From NCBI GenBank assembly GCA_000149265.1, contig CH003129.1, positions 961,592-1,025,591 on the forward strand: a stretch of DNA of 64,000 nucleotides. Direction: 5' to 3'. Made by a program: the position numbers and the translations under genes. The notes beneath the pieces were generated by a model. It saw only the letters and a program-made list of their open reading frames with translations. It had not been told where the DNA came from and made no database searches. Positions within the stretch are counted from its first letter, which is position 1. Each line of letters opens with the position of its first letter. Source of the stretch: Ciona savignyi. Taxonomy: Eukaryota > Chordata > Ascidiacea > Phlebobranchia > Cionidae. Shown here piece by piece: positions 32,401 through 42,757 of the stretch.

Positions 32401-35400
32401 AAGATACAACCGACTAGCTAACGACCAGTTTCAAACTACTCGGCTGAAGAAGACGCACTAACCTAGCAAGTTATTCGGTTTTGTATGATATCTATGTATG
32501 CGTTAGAGCCGGTGACGGAGCGGACACGCATCCGTTCGTGTCCGATTTTTTTTTAATTTTAATCTTGACATGCTAAAACGAGTATCATTTTGCCGTTTTC
32601 TGTCAAGAATTAATTCTAATTAAAAAACGGCGATTTCTTTAAAGTAGATATTATTATACAAAACTACGTCTTCTTAGCGTAACAAATACCTTGGTAAAAT
32701 GGTGTTTTTCTTTCAAGGTTGTCCCGTTTACGGAGCACGTGAACGGGATGTTCCCTGGTAGAACCTTCACCATCGTTGGTACCGCGATGCCGAACGCAAA
32801 CAGGTTGGTTTAACAAATCCTGTAGTTAAATAAAGTAATATTATTTTTACATTCCTGTTTTTTATATTGGGATCGAATAATGATGTTTATCCCCGTGAGT
32901 GGGAAAATACAAGGTACGTTAACACACATAGTTTACCTCTTTCCGACCGCCGGGTTTGCACGTTCCTTCAGTTTGGCTAAGTCAATATTTTCACTAGGTT
33001 CAGGCACTGTACCCTTAGTATCTTGCCCACGAACACAACCGCCAGGGCTAATTTCAAACCAGAAAACTGTCGGCTAATGGGCGACGCACTAACCCACTAA
33101 GGTGATCGTCCGAAAAAACTCTACTTTTGAAGTTAAATCTATTAACATATAGCATGTTATCTGAAGCCATAAGACGAACGCAAAGCTTAACAGCCATTAC
33201 ATTACCATAAATGAGTATAAGATTAAAATCACACCGGTTAAAATGTTAAATAAGGTTAAATCACACCGTCTCAATAAAATTCAAATTTTAACTTAACCAG
33301 TCAAACTTGATAGGATAGGATGTGTATCTTTATTAACAGGAAAAGTAAGTGTCTTGTCTAAGAACTTACCAAACTTACAAGGGGTGAGTTATAAACTTGC
33401 AACCCTTCCGCTAAAAGGAAGCGAACTAACCCACCAAGCTACTCGGTCGGGCAAACTGATTTTCTATTTTCCAGGTTTTACATTAATCTCCAACCGCACG
33501 GGGGATCAGACATTGCGATGCATTTTAACCCTCGATTCGACCAGAACAAGATTGTGTTGAACAACAGGGAGGGAGGGGTGTGGAAGAATGAAGAAATCCA
33601 TTTACTTGGTTCCAGCTTTGTGCGAGGGAAGCTCTTCAAACTCATCATCTTTTGTTGGGAGGACAGCATGGAGGTATCACGTATGGCGTGGCGTAATTGT
33701 GGTTGTTATCGGCGTATGACGTAAGATAGAGCTATGACGTAATTATGGTGATGTATGACGTAATTATGAGATTTATAATAATACACATCATGGTGACGAA
33801 ATATTCAGGTATGACGTAATTTGGCTGGTAATGAATATATGACGTAATAGTGATCTATGTATTACGTAAGATTTACATATGGTCGCGTATTACGTGATTT
33901 TTTGAGGATAGGAATACTGTTTTAATGTAAAAGTATCTAAAACATGTTTCATAACTTTCTTTCAAGTTTGTCTTGGATGGAAAGGACCTGTTGCCAATGA
34001 AGAATCGTGTTCCGTTGTACAGCATATCAAGAATCAACGTGGAGGGAGACGTCGTTATTAACTCTCTGGATTTTTCAATAACCGGGCGGGTAAGAGATAT
34101 CCAACCTTTATAATATTTGGATGAATAGGATTGTCATGTTGCGTTACTACTTGGTTGCGAACTTGCACAAGGCACATATTGCCTGAACCTACCAAAAAAA
34201 TGTGACGAGTGATACCCTCCCTTAGTCAATGTTTTTAACCGTGTGTTTTTAAGAGTATCAATGGTGGTGATTCCCCTAGTTTGTTTGGTTGGAAGCAGCA
34301 TGCGCTATGCTGCGCGCCGGTGCTCTAGTTTAGCTGTAAAGTTTTGTAATAATAGAGCAGTGCGTTGTGAAATACAGGTGTAACATTGTTACAGTTTTGC
34401 GGCAAATTAATTTACTGTTGGATTACCGGAGCTATTGTAGTGTATTGTGTATAAGACGTTCCTTTAATTTAGTAGAACCCAATAATTCATTGGATTTAAG
34501 CAGTGTCCGGTAAGTAATTTTATTTGGTTGTGTCTGTAGACAAGGCACTGAACGGACAATACCTAAACCCAGCTGATTAAAGGGTTCCACCAAATTGAAG
34601 CGAAATCTGAATCATATACACAACACACTGTAATAGCTCCAGTAATCCCACGGTGGCGCGAGGCTATCTGATAGTCCATAATACCTTTTCTTATTCTCTT
34701 TTCCAACTATATTAATTACAGTACCCAGACAAAGGAATAGAAGTCCTTAATCCGGTGAGTATGGTTTTCGTTTCCTCTTGTTTTAATTTTTTTTTATAAA
34801 TAAGGAATCGTTTTGTCGAAGGTCGGTTTTCAAGGCTGTGTGCATTTATTGAACGTGGTAACGAACAGTTTGCAACTAATACAATGTAATTATTTATTGG
34901 GTATAAATTCGGATTACAGTGTGTTCATTCATTCAAACTAGTAAATTTTGAACATATAATTTGGTCAGACCGCCAATAAAGGGCAAGCCGCTTACCGGAT
35001 ATCGTATGGACCCAGTGGATTATTGGGTTGTTCTAAAACTGTACGTTTTAATCCTACACAACACAATGCAGTAGATTCGATATACCTTAAGGTTAGTGCG
35101 AGGTAATCGGATATTTGCCTGTGTGATACCATCACTTGTGTTATTTTTTGCACCTGAATTAAACATAAACATTCAAAAATATTCCGATTCTATTCTTATT
35201 TCAGGTCGTGAACCGATCGGTGCCCATACCTTTCGACGACATTACACACCACACCATCGTTATTCTCGGACAACCGGCAAACCACATCAGCGATAGGTTT
35301 GTACTGTAAAACACAACACACATTAGTGACTTGTATCACCGTGGATGGGAATTTTTATTTTATTTATGTTTTTTTGGGGGGGGGAGGGTGGCTAGGTTTG

Positions 35401-37203
35401 AACCCGCGATGGGATTGTTACCAAGACCGTTTTTTATAGTGAAATCTGCATATATGTCGATCGCCTAACCATTCGGCCACTTTACCGTACAACGTGGATG
35501 GAAATCACGTAAAGTAGTAAATCACGTAATTTGTTGCTCTCGTGCGACATCTCGTGTCCATATATGTGCGTGCCCGGGGTTTAATAAGCAGTGTTAATGG
35601 GTACTCAGTGGTGCACCTCCCCGGGTGTTTAAAATATAAATATAAAATCGATTTCTAGCCGTGTGCTCATATTATGCTGATTACCTTTGCTCATCAAATA
35701 TGTTTGATCGAATGGCTTGGTATGCTTATATATCGCCTTTCAGCCGAAAGGTTGCAAGTTCGGTCGCTAGCTACTGGGTTGTGTCCTTGAGCAAGGCACA
35801 TAACAGACATTGCTTGAACACACTCGATTAATTGGTTCATTAAATTAATTAATACTCAACACTGCAATAGCTCCAGTAACGTGACGGTAAGCAAGATGCT
35901 ATCTGGTGATTGCCTGTGTGTTAAAGAACCTTGCGTAATCGTGCAGTAATCTGTTGATTGCCCGCGTGAGAACACCCATTGTGTGTTCCTCATTCACAGA
36001 GATAAACATGAATAACCTATTTTCTACAGGTTCTCTATAAATCTCGAATGTGAAAACAAAGACATCGCGATGCACATCAATCCGAGGTCAAACGACAGGG
36101 TCATTGTTCGAAACACGAGGGTGAACGGGGCATGGAAGGCTGAGGAACGTGATCTCCCGATGGAATACCCATTCGCCCCGAATTCTCCATTCGAAGTAAG
36201 CCTTGTGACTCTGGCGTTTTTATATGTCGCTTTTAAGTAATAGGATGTTTGTGTTATATCGCCCTAATGGAAAATCTAAGAGGCGCTATCATAACTTGTG
36301 AATTTGTCAGATTGCGTCATTATTACCGGTAGGGGTGTTATCATACGAGCAATCGTCAGATTACCTTGCGCCCACCGTCATGTTACCGGATTTTATGAAT
36401 TGCAGTGTGTAGAATAAAGGCATTGCTTCAATTTAGTAGAACCCATTATTCCACTGGGTTTGGACGATGTCCGCTAAGTGCCTTGTTAATGGACAAAATC
36501 GACAAGCTAACGACTTATTTTAATCCTGCTACCCTTCACCCGAAAGCCAGCGGACTATCCCACCAAGATATTTGGTCAAATAATTCAGTAGGTTGCATGC
36601 TGGTCGAACTATCGTTATATGTATCGGTCGCGTTTACTATTCGGCACAACATCATACACAGCTGCTAGTTTCTGTCTTTAAGCAATGCAGTAGCGGGCAT
36701 TGCTTGGCGCCAGTGCCCGAAACCCAATGTATTAAAGTATTAAACTAAAATGATCAAAACGTTTAAATCATATTTAATAGCTCCAGTAACTCGACAGTGT
36801 CTACGAGGTAATGTTGCGATTTTCTGTGTGATAAAGTACCTTGCTTATTCACGAAGTAATCTGACGATTCAAATGTGTAATAATCCTTCCTAATGTATTA
36901 ACGAAGTAATCTGACAATGATCCGTGTAAAATCGCTATTCTAACGATTGCCAGTGTGATAACGCTCTTTTGCTTATTTCCGTTAACAAAAATGTATTTTG
37001 TAACGAACGACAATTCACGTTCTAACTCTGCTTAATCTGTTGAACAGATGATGATCAGGTCCTGCAAGACTGGCTTCGGTATTTACTTGAACGGAGTTCT
37101 TCTGTTCAAATATTACCCGCCATCGCGTGGCATTGAGCTCGCCTGGATTCGATCTTTAATGTACGAAGGTGGAGTTACAGTGAACAATATCTCGTTCTAC
37201 TAG
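26450..37203 (+). CDS. Tandem-repeat galectin A, two CRDs, complete, eight exons
   Basis: Exons 26450-26476, 32718-32803, 33475-33673, 33967-34089, 34722-34754, 35205-35296, 36030-36195 and 37048-37203 join in phase to 293 residues. CRD1 contains VPFTEHVNGMFPGRTFTIVG, HFNPRF, IVLNN and WKNEEI; CRD2 contains HINPR, IVRNT and WKAEER and ends VNNISFY. CRD2 keeps all classical beta-galactoside contacts (H-N-R, V-N, W-E-R); CRD1 lacks the last arginine (I instead), so its binding may differ. A short linker exon (YPDKGIEVLNP) separates the domains, and each CRD has the same exon plan. There is no signal peptide, as usual for galectins, which leave the cell by a non-classical route. Galectins bind beta-galactosides in cell adhesion and innate immunity. 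Intron 1 (6.2 kb) is mostly a transposon. Compare Ciona CiLgals-a/-b; identity not verified. Confidence 0.94.
26515..26611 (-). mobile_element. Type 1 SINE, left piece, interrupted by the 5.7-kb transposon
   Basis: Minus-strand SINE tail and mid part (GTGAATGGGAAAACGCAAGC, GCAATCGTCAGATTAAC, GGGTTATTGAAGTTA) stop at 26611. The SINE resumes at 32303 (TTAATGCAGTGTGT, AGTAGAACCC, GACCAGTTTCAAACTACTCG) and ends near 32482. The two pieces form one element, which dates the transposon as younger than the SINE. Confidence 0.85.
26612..32302. mobile_element. 5.7-kb DNA transposon with satellite-like inverted arms, unnamed 'HAFTGCD' family
   Basis: The outer ends TAGTACGGGAGCCCGTAGGG and its complement are followed by arms of roughly 0.75-0.95 kb in inverse orientation. 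Each arm is a tandem array of ~147-bp units sharing GAGCTAGATTAGCT. Unit positions: left about 26773, 26914, 27062, 27208, 27356; right about 31549, 31699, 31840, 31992, 32130. Alternating units form a ~295-bp higher-order period. TTA flanks both sides (26609-26611 and 32303-32305), a possible target duplication (TTA or degenerate TTAA). The interior (28339-31232) carries a decayed coding region. The interval 27400-28330 has iterated GTTATCTGTGCGACGAAATA motifs near 28070-28170 and no convincing exon, so the N-terminal half of the protein may be deleted. Confidence 0.85.
28339..31232 (+). pseudogene. Decayed transposon protein of the 'ALN..NYARW / HAFTGCD' family
   Basis: Open from 28339 in one frame (MLGSFHIELAFYGAVG, FIKGRFYNRCTRIHELLANV), then shifting frame near 28612-28630. 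The next frame runs 28630-30523 with in-frame TAA stops at 29100 and 29469: ALNRPNYARWGTLFLRKL, GAFSIRRTSKDYSRSAVDLS, then EEADTLIAFHIAK, VRASDTDVLVILIGAL and YHAFTGCDFTSAFYR. Introns at 30524-30584 and 30793-30882 join in phase to KGKSKTFDLLE and KRVDCALLPPCIRTLE. A second frameshift lies near 31015 before the end segment (WFQGRSIPDRL, acidic tail, stop 31232). Proteins with these motifs recur as uncharacterised repeats in cnidarian and fish genomes, from my general knowledge. The E-E-A-D-T and S/D-T-D-V pair resembles acidic metal sites of PIN/FEN-like nucleases; that is inference. This copy cannot make a whole protein. Confidence 0.7.
32303..32482 (-). mobile_element. Type 1 SINE, right piece after transposon insertion
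   Basis: Continues the minus-strand SINE broken at 26611: AGTAGAACCCAACATTCCAC, GGTTCAGGCAATGTCC, CGACTAGCTAACGACCAG and GACGCACTAACC up to the head. It lies upstream of galectin A exon 2. Confidence 0.85.
32870..33113 (-). mobile_element. tRNA-derived SINE, type 1, in galectin A intron 2
   Basis: Minus-strand order: GTTTATCCCCGTGAGTGGG, GTTAACACAC, GTTCAGGCACTGTACCC, CTTGCCCACGAACACAACCG and GACGCACTAACCCACTAAG. A second partial inverted copy follows at about 33310-33455. Confidence 0.75.
33714..33895. promoter_or_regulatory. Cluster of TGACGTAA (ATF/CREB-C/EBP-like) motifs in galectin A intron 3
   Basis: Five TGACGTAA and two TTACGT(A/G) motifs occur within about 180 bp right after exon 3. 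The spacing is irregular (about 19-60 bp) with TATGACGTAATTATGG-type flanks. TGACGTAA is a known half-CRE/C/EBP composite. It may be an intronic enhancer or only a decayed tandem repeat; function is inferred. Confidence 0.5.
34242..34366 (+). repeat. Unclassified interspersed repeat, copy 2
   Basis: Matches 5159-5283 (AATGGTGGTGATTCCCC, GCATGCGCTATGCTGCGCG, CCGGTGCTCTAGTTTAGCTG). Located in galectin A intron 4. Confidence 0.75.
35705..36022 (+). mobile_element. tRNA-derived SINE, type 1, in galectin A intron 6
   Basis: GCCGAAAGGTTGCAAGTTCGG, GCTAGCTACTGGGTTGTGTC, GCAATAGCTCCAGTAACGTG, GATTGCCCGCGTGAGAAC and the tail AATAACCTATTTTC. The tail runs into the polypyrimidine tract of exon 7, so the SINE may supply that acceptor context. 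Confidence 0.78.
36325..36970. mobile_element. Two diverged type 1 SINE copies in galectin A intron 7
   Basis: An inverted copy at about 36325-36575 (GAGCAATCGTCAGATTACC, TTTAGTAGAACCCATTATTC, GGACGATGTCCGC) is followed by a direct copy at about 36690-36970 (ATTTAATAGCTCCAGTAAC, TAATCTGACGATT). Both lack parts of the head. Confidence 0.6.
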
Positions 37204-37778
37204 AAAAGCACTTACGCTTTAAACGACCCAATTTGTATGTTATATAACCAAACGACCCAATTTGTAAAGTATATAACTATTGTAATCAATATAACATCGT
37301 ATATCCGTAGATGCTGTTCGTTGCTATTTTTAGCTGAAACAGCATTTATTGTACAAACCTTTCAAACAGCAAAGGCAATGAGATAACAGTGTATAAAATA
37401 TGTCGCAATGTAGTAATATTAAACAGGCTAACACAAAACGAGAACTGTAATGTATCTGGCTATATGTATTAATTGTTTGGCCAAATGGTTAGAGCGGCCG
37501 ATGCGTTGACATCATACATTTTAAAAACGGTCGACGGACAAAGCTCAACACTGGTTCGAAATTAGTCCTGTCAAAACAATCGAACCAAACACGTCCATTG
37601 TAAAAGAGTCACATGCAGATCGAATCACCAGACCATAAGTCGGATGATCCTAGGATCAAAACCATCAACTTGATATTAATAGTGTGTTGTTCTAAGCAAA
37701 GTAAGGTAAACTTGACTAATATCGCAGAAAGTTTTTCCAAACAATATTTACAGAATAACAAATGCGACGATTCCTTAC

Positions 37779-38397
37779 CTGGTTTCATAAATGGAAGACA
37801 TGCTTGTACAATATTCGACGTTCCGATCACGTTTACCCCGAAACTTTTTTCATAATCCTCCTTACGACTGTTTAAACCTGCGATAGACACATTTATATAT
37901 TTATTTATTTTATTTACCGGGCTAAGTTTCGCATTTTTTATATAGAATTGCATGTGTCGGTCGCGATCCGAACACATATGTCTATTGTACGCGGCATGTG
38001 GTTGTCAGTTGTATCTACCTCTGCATACACGCTTTCCCAGCTTACCTTTTGAACCGAAGTAAACTGCAGAGTTGACCACAGCATCAATTGTGTTATCATT
38101 ATCCTTCGCTACTCGATCGACTTTTCCCAAACATTCATCTCTGTTTTTGACATTGCAATTGTAGAACTTGACTTTATAGCCTAGTTTCTTCAAATAACTT
38201 TCAGCTTTCTCGCAAGCATTTTGGTTAATGTCTAATATTGCTACACTTGCGCCGTCGCTTGCAAAGCGCTCAGCTGATGCAAACCCAATACCAGATGCTC
38301 CACCAGTAACTACTACCACTTTACCAATGAATCGCTGCTTTGTAAAAGCCTAGTCTAATTGCGGTTGGTTAGTGGCTACAAAATCGGAATTCTCCAT
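37779..38397 (-). pseudogene. Short-chain dehydrogenase/reductase (SDR) fragment, N-terminal half only
   Basis: On the minus strand, 38349-38046 encodes an NAD(P)-binding Rossmann start: GKVVVVTGGASGIGFASAER (the TGxxxGxG motif), VAILDINQNA, YNCNVKN and VVNSAVYFGSK. It ends at a GTAAGC donor. Exon 37877-37779 continues in phase with YEKSFGVNVIGTSNIVQACL and ends at GTAAGG. An ATG at 38397 opens the same frame but meets a TAG at 38350-38352 before the Rossmann motif; alternatively that CTAG is an acceptor and the true start is further upstream. The conserved Asn is present within NAV-type context, but no exon with the catalytic YxxxK or C-terminal half was found down to galectin A. Most likely a truncated pseudogene. 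Confidence 0.68.
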
Positions 38398-38899
38398 TCT
38401 GTCAGGCATTCGCACTGCGACGCAATAGATGATGGCTATTTGACGATTGACTGACCAAGTTAATCATTTTAACGGCGATCTTTTGTTAAAGCAATATTTG
38501 CACCGAAAATGTGCACTGCAGCACACTTGGACAACTAGGTACTTCTAGTTGTCTAATTAGGCTAATCAAAGCGAAATACCGGTAATCGAATTCTAATCTA
38601 AGTTGTGAAATATTTTCTATGATCTAATTTTGATTCTAATCCAATTTCCGATCTTTCCCAAAATTCTACTTTGTCCAGCGACGTTTTTTGATAAGTTATA
38701 CAAGAAGTGCAGACATCTGGCATTCTTATACTTGTGAGAGTGAACTTTGATTTAATATAAACTAAACTTGATTTTTATTATATATCTTTCTACTTCGGAT
38801 ATATTTTCAAGTTTTTTGCGAATTCGGTATATATAATCTGTTTAGCTTGGTGGCTTAATGCGTCGTCTTTCAGACAAAGGGTTGCATGATCGTACTGTG

Positions 38900-40990
38900 T
38901 ATGGGTAGGATGTTTTCATCATCGTAGCAAATTGTTTTCGTTTTTCTGCACCGCTGCATAGCCGTTTTGTCGTAATCAAAGTCAAACTTTATAAAATACC
39001 TCCTATTAGTCTGGTGGATTAGTGCGTCGATTTTCATACGATAGGTCGCAGGTTCGAAACTGGTCACCAGCTAGTAGATTATGTCCTTGAGCGAAACACT
39101 TAAGGGAAATTTGCCATGAGATAACACATCGTGTATACTTTCGAACCATGTGTAGTTCGTTTTTACAAATTTATGTTTTTAGCAAAGTTATCCCATTTTC
39201 ATAGCAAAGCACGTGCCAAGAACTTTATCATCTTTTGATTGACAGCTATAAAAAGATCTCATAGTTTGGCTTCACAACAGGACGTAATCTGTTATAGAAT
39301 CGTGAAAAGGTTTTCCTGGCAAATTCTCAAAGGGAAGTATTCAAAGGATCGTGCATTGGCAGGATCATTGGCAGGATATTTTCAAAGCGTGTTTGGTAAC
39401 TTTTAGCATACCAGGATGTTGTGGATTCGTGGAGGAATTTTCTAGAAGAATCTAAAGGGAAGTCCTTAGATGATCGTGCTGTGCATTGGCAGGATATTTT
39501 CAAAACGTTGTAGCAAATTGTTTTCGTTTTTTCTGCACGGCTGCAAACGTCTTCTGCACCGCTGCATGGTCGTTTGCTCATAATCAAAGCCAAACTATTT
39601 AAAATCCCCAATAGTCTGCTGGTGGATTAGTGCGTCGCCTGTCAACCGAAAGGTCGCAGCTTCGGACTTGGTCACCAGCTAGTCGGTGGTGTCCTTGAGC
39701 AAGACACTTAACGGAAATTTGCTTGAACCAAGCGTATTAATGGGTTCTATCAAATTGAAGGAAAGTCTCAATCATACACAACACACTGCAATAGCTTCGA
39801 TAACCCAAAAGGTTATCACAACGATACATATACCATCTGTATTAAATACAATTTTAGGACTGAGGCCATCATGGGTTCAAACGTTCGTCCGATAAAATAA
39901 ACAATTGTTTAGAACATTTGGACAAATGGTAAATGCGACCAAAACTTATACCGACTACTATACAAACACCTTCCCAATGGTGGGTCCATCGTGGGAACTT
40001 GGCTTGGTAAAAATATAATTCTTAAGAACTTTTGCATACCAATAGATATGAGATAACACATCAAGTATAATTACTTACCATTGTACTTCGTTTTCACAAA
40101 TTTGCGTTTCTCAAAGTTATTCTATTTACATAGCAAAACACGTGCCATGAACTTTATCATCTTTTGATTGACAGCTATAAATGATCTCATAGTTTGGCTT
40201 CACAACAGGACGTAATCTGTTATAGAATCGTGAAAAGGTTTTCCTGGGAAATTCTGAAAGGGAAGTATTCAAAGGATCGTGCATTGGCAGGATCATTGGC
40301 AGGATATTTCCAAAGCGTGTTTGGTAGCTTTTAGCATAACAGGATGTTGTGAAATCGTGAAGGATTTTTCTAGAAGATTCTACAAGGGATGTCATTAGAT
40401 GATCGTGCTGTGCAATGGCAGGATATTTTCAAAACGTGGTAGCAAATTGTTTTTGTTTTTTTCTGCACCGCTGCAAACGTCTTCTGCACCGCTGCATGGT
40501 CGTTTGCTCGTAATCAAAGCCAAACTATTAAAATAAATTCCCCATAGTGTGGATTAGTGCGTCGCCTGTCAACTGAAAGGTCGCAGCTTCGAAACTGGTC
40601 ACCATCTAGTCGGTTGTGTCGTTGAGCAAGACATTTAACGAAAATTTGCTTGAACCCAGCGTATTAATGGGTTCCATCAAATTAAAGGAACGTCTCAATC
40701 ATACACAACACACTGCAATAGCTTCGATAACCCGAAAGTTTTTCACAACTGATAAATATACCATCTATATAAAAAACAGTTTTGGGGTTAAGGCCATCAT
40801 TGGTTCAAACCTTCGTCCGGTAAAATAAACTAATGAAATAATTTGTGTTTTAACAAAATTTCAAAACCGAGTTGCTCGTAAATCTCCCAGATCTTTTTAC
40901 GGTTTCACAACAGATTACATTCTGTTATGAAGTTCTTCCAAGAAATCCCAGTCCCGTTTTGAAAAAATTCTTTGTGTAGCACGATCGTAT
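38900..40990 (+). repeat. ~935-bp tandem duplication containing SINEs
   Basis: 39204-39620 and 40134-40560 share long stretches (ACTTTATCATCTTTTGATTG, GGCTTCACAACAGGACGTAA, AGGATCGTGCATTGGCAGG, CTTCTGCACCGCTGCATGG). Each is followed by a type 1 SINE (39606-39800, 40545-40740). A partial third unit begins at about 38900. Offset about 930-938 bp. No coding exon recognised. Confidence 0.85.
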
Positions 40991-41643
40991 GATCACTTCC
41001 CTTTTAAAAGCTTTGAAACAAAGACCATTTCACGACTCCACAACAGATTACGTCCTGTTGTGGCAAACCTAGCTCTTTCACTACCTTTTTTAGTCATTTT
41101 CAAATTAGCACAGTTTTTCAAAAGTTTATGCTATGATTTATTTTTTAGTATGTTTGGAAAGATAATTTATCCCTCTTTTAAACAGGCCGCATACCTAGAT
41201 TCTACCTCCAATAAAGAATATATTGTGTAATTTTTTTAGTGAGCACCGTAATTTTTTTAGTGAGCACCACTTTATATGTAAAGAAAATTCTGCTCGACTT
41301 TGAAAAATTTGAGGTGCACTGACAAACGAAATACTCACTAATGATTGGTATGCCCAAATGATATGAAAATTGGAATGTAGATTGTCTAATAGTTTTTGTA
41401 CTCAGGAAAATTTAAACTGTATTTTATCTTCAGTAGTTTTTTTACTATTCCTAATTCAAATTTCCCTTTATTCTAACTGTATTATGAAAAAATGAACCAA
41501 AACGCATATCTCCACGAAAATTACAGAGAATAAATTAGAGGGTTTCCTTGATCGAATGAGCCATAGCTAAGGTCTTTACCATTACGCGTTGCGGAGAAAT
41601 CGTTTTTCAGATTTGCACCTATTTTGGTGGAACGCGGGGCACC

Positions 41644-41802
41644 ATGTTTTTACACCGTCGTCGTATATGCCGCAGACGCAGACGCCGTCGGTACAACGAA
41701 GCACAAGATTCTGTACAATCTTCAGGTATGCCGTATTGCACTCCTTTGTCACGTACTTTCAAACAATATTTGATCATTTGTCAAATAAATATGGCCAGGT
41801 GA
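41644..41802 (+). CDS. Hypothetical arginine-rich short ORF or exon
   Basis: ATG 41644 to TGA 41802 gives 52 residues beginning MFLHRRRICRRRRRRYNEA, followed by a polar segment. A GTATGC donor after TCTTCAG (about 41725) would allow use as an exon. No family is recognised, and arginine-rich frames arise easily from CGN/CAGACG repeats. No SINE head overlaps it. Confidence 0.2.
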   Translation: MFLHRRRICRRRRRRRYNEAQDSVQSSGMPYCTPLSRTFKQYLIICQINMAR

Positions 41803-42628
41803 TTTAGATGTTGGCTGTAGTACCGATCGAATCGAATGGTTATTTACCTCACAGAATTGTCAGTCAAACTGTCAAACTTAATTAGTCGGAGTCTCCTTTT
41901 AGTCAAGGGGTTTCATGTTCGATACTAATCGCCAGCTAGTCGGCTGTGTTCATGTACAAGAAACTTGAAGGAAATTGCCTGATCCCAACGGAATAGTGGG
42001 TTCTACTGAATTAAAGAAACGTCTCAATTAAACACAAATAGCTCCGGTACCCAGCAGGCTACATGGCAGTTTTACCTGAGATCTACAAAACGGTGTCTCT
42101 AAAAAACGATGATATCCGAAAAAGGTGGCTGATATAGGCAGCAATTCCAAAATTTCTTTTTTACACTAAATTGCGCTTGTAATCCAAAATATTAAATTCC
42201 AATTGGATCAAATTGATATGGCTTGAGCACATTTAAACCTTCACTGAAACATAATGTTCACAGTTGTGTATTTAACAGATTGGATAATAGAAACCTCCTA
42301 ATGTCCGGTTAATGCTGTAGTTGTAATTTTTTTATTATGAAGATATTGCTACTGTGTTAGTTACTTTTAAATAATCTTGTGTGCTTAAGAATTAATCAAA
42401 CTTTGCGGATATATGTGCAAATAAATGTTTTGAACTATTTGTATCTTAGGTGTAAAAGTATTGCATTCTTTGTTGATTATAATAAATGCGGTAACATATG
42501 ATGTGGTTCTTGCTAGAGCCCCTTTCCTGTACTTAAGAAACATGAAACGACAGAATGTAATATTAGTAGATAAGGATTCTAATCTCTGTTTTACTTTCTA
42601 CCCAGTACCTAGACGAAATTACACGATC

Positions 42629-42757
42629 ATGAATCTTAAAGTTTTTCTGGTTGGCCTACTTTCAAGCTCGTATGCTGATCTGTTGCCTGTAGTAGGCGTC
42701 GGTGCAAGTGATATTAGAGGTGACGGCTTCGAGGAAAGTGATATACTGCCCCCATAA
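42629..42757 (+). pseudogene. Secreted peptide gene 1, frameshifted/truncated
   Basis: MNLKVFLVGLLSSSYAD looks like a signal peptide with cleavage near Ala, followed by VGVGASD and DGFEESD, as in gene 3. At about 42745 the sequence loses bases relative to gene 3 (CCCCCATAACTGGCCG against CATCCCAACATCACTGG) and stops at 42757. The conserved 3' part (GRIIEDIL-like) continues out of frame. The presumed intron before the ATG is very short here (about 46 bp) or absent. AATAAA lies at 42923-42928. Confidence 0.6.
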
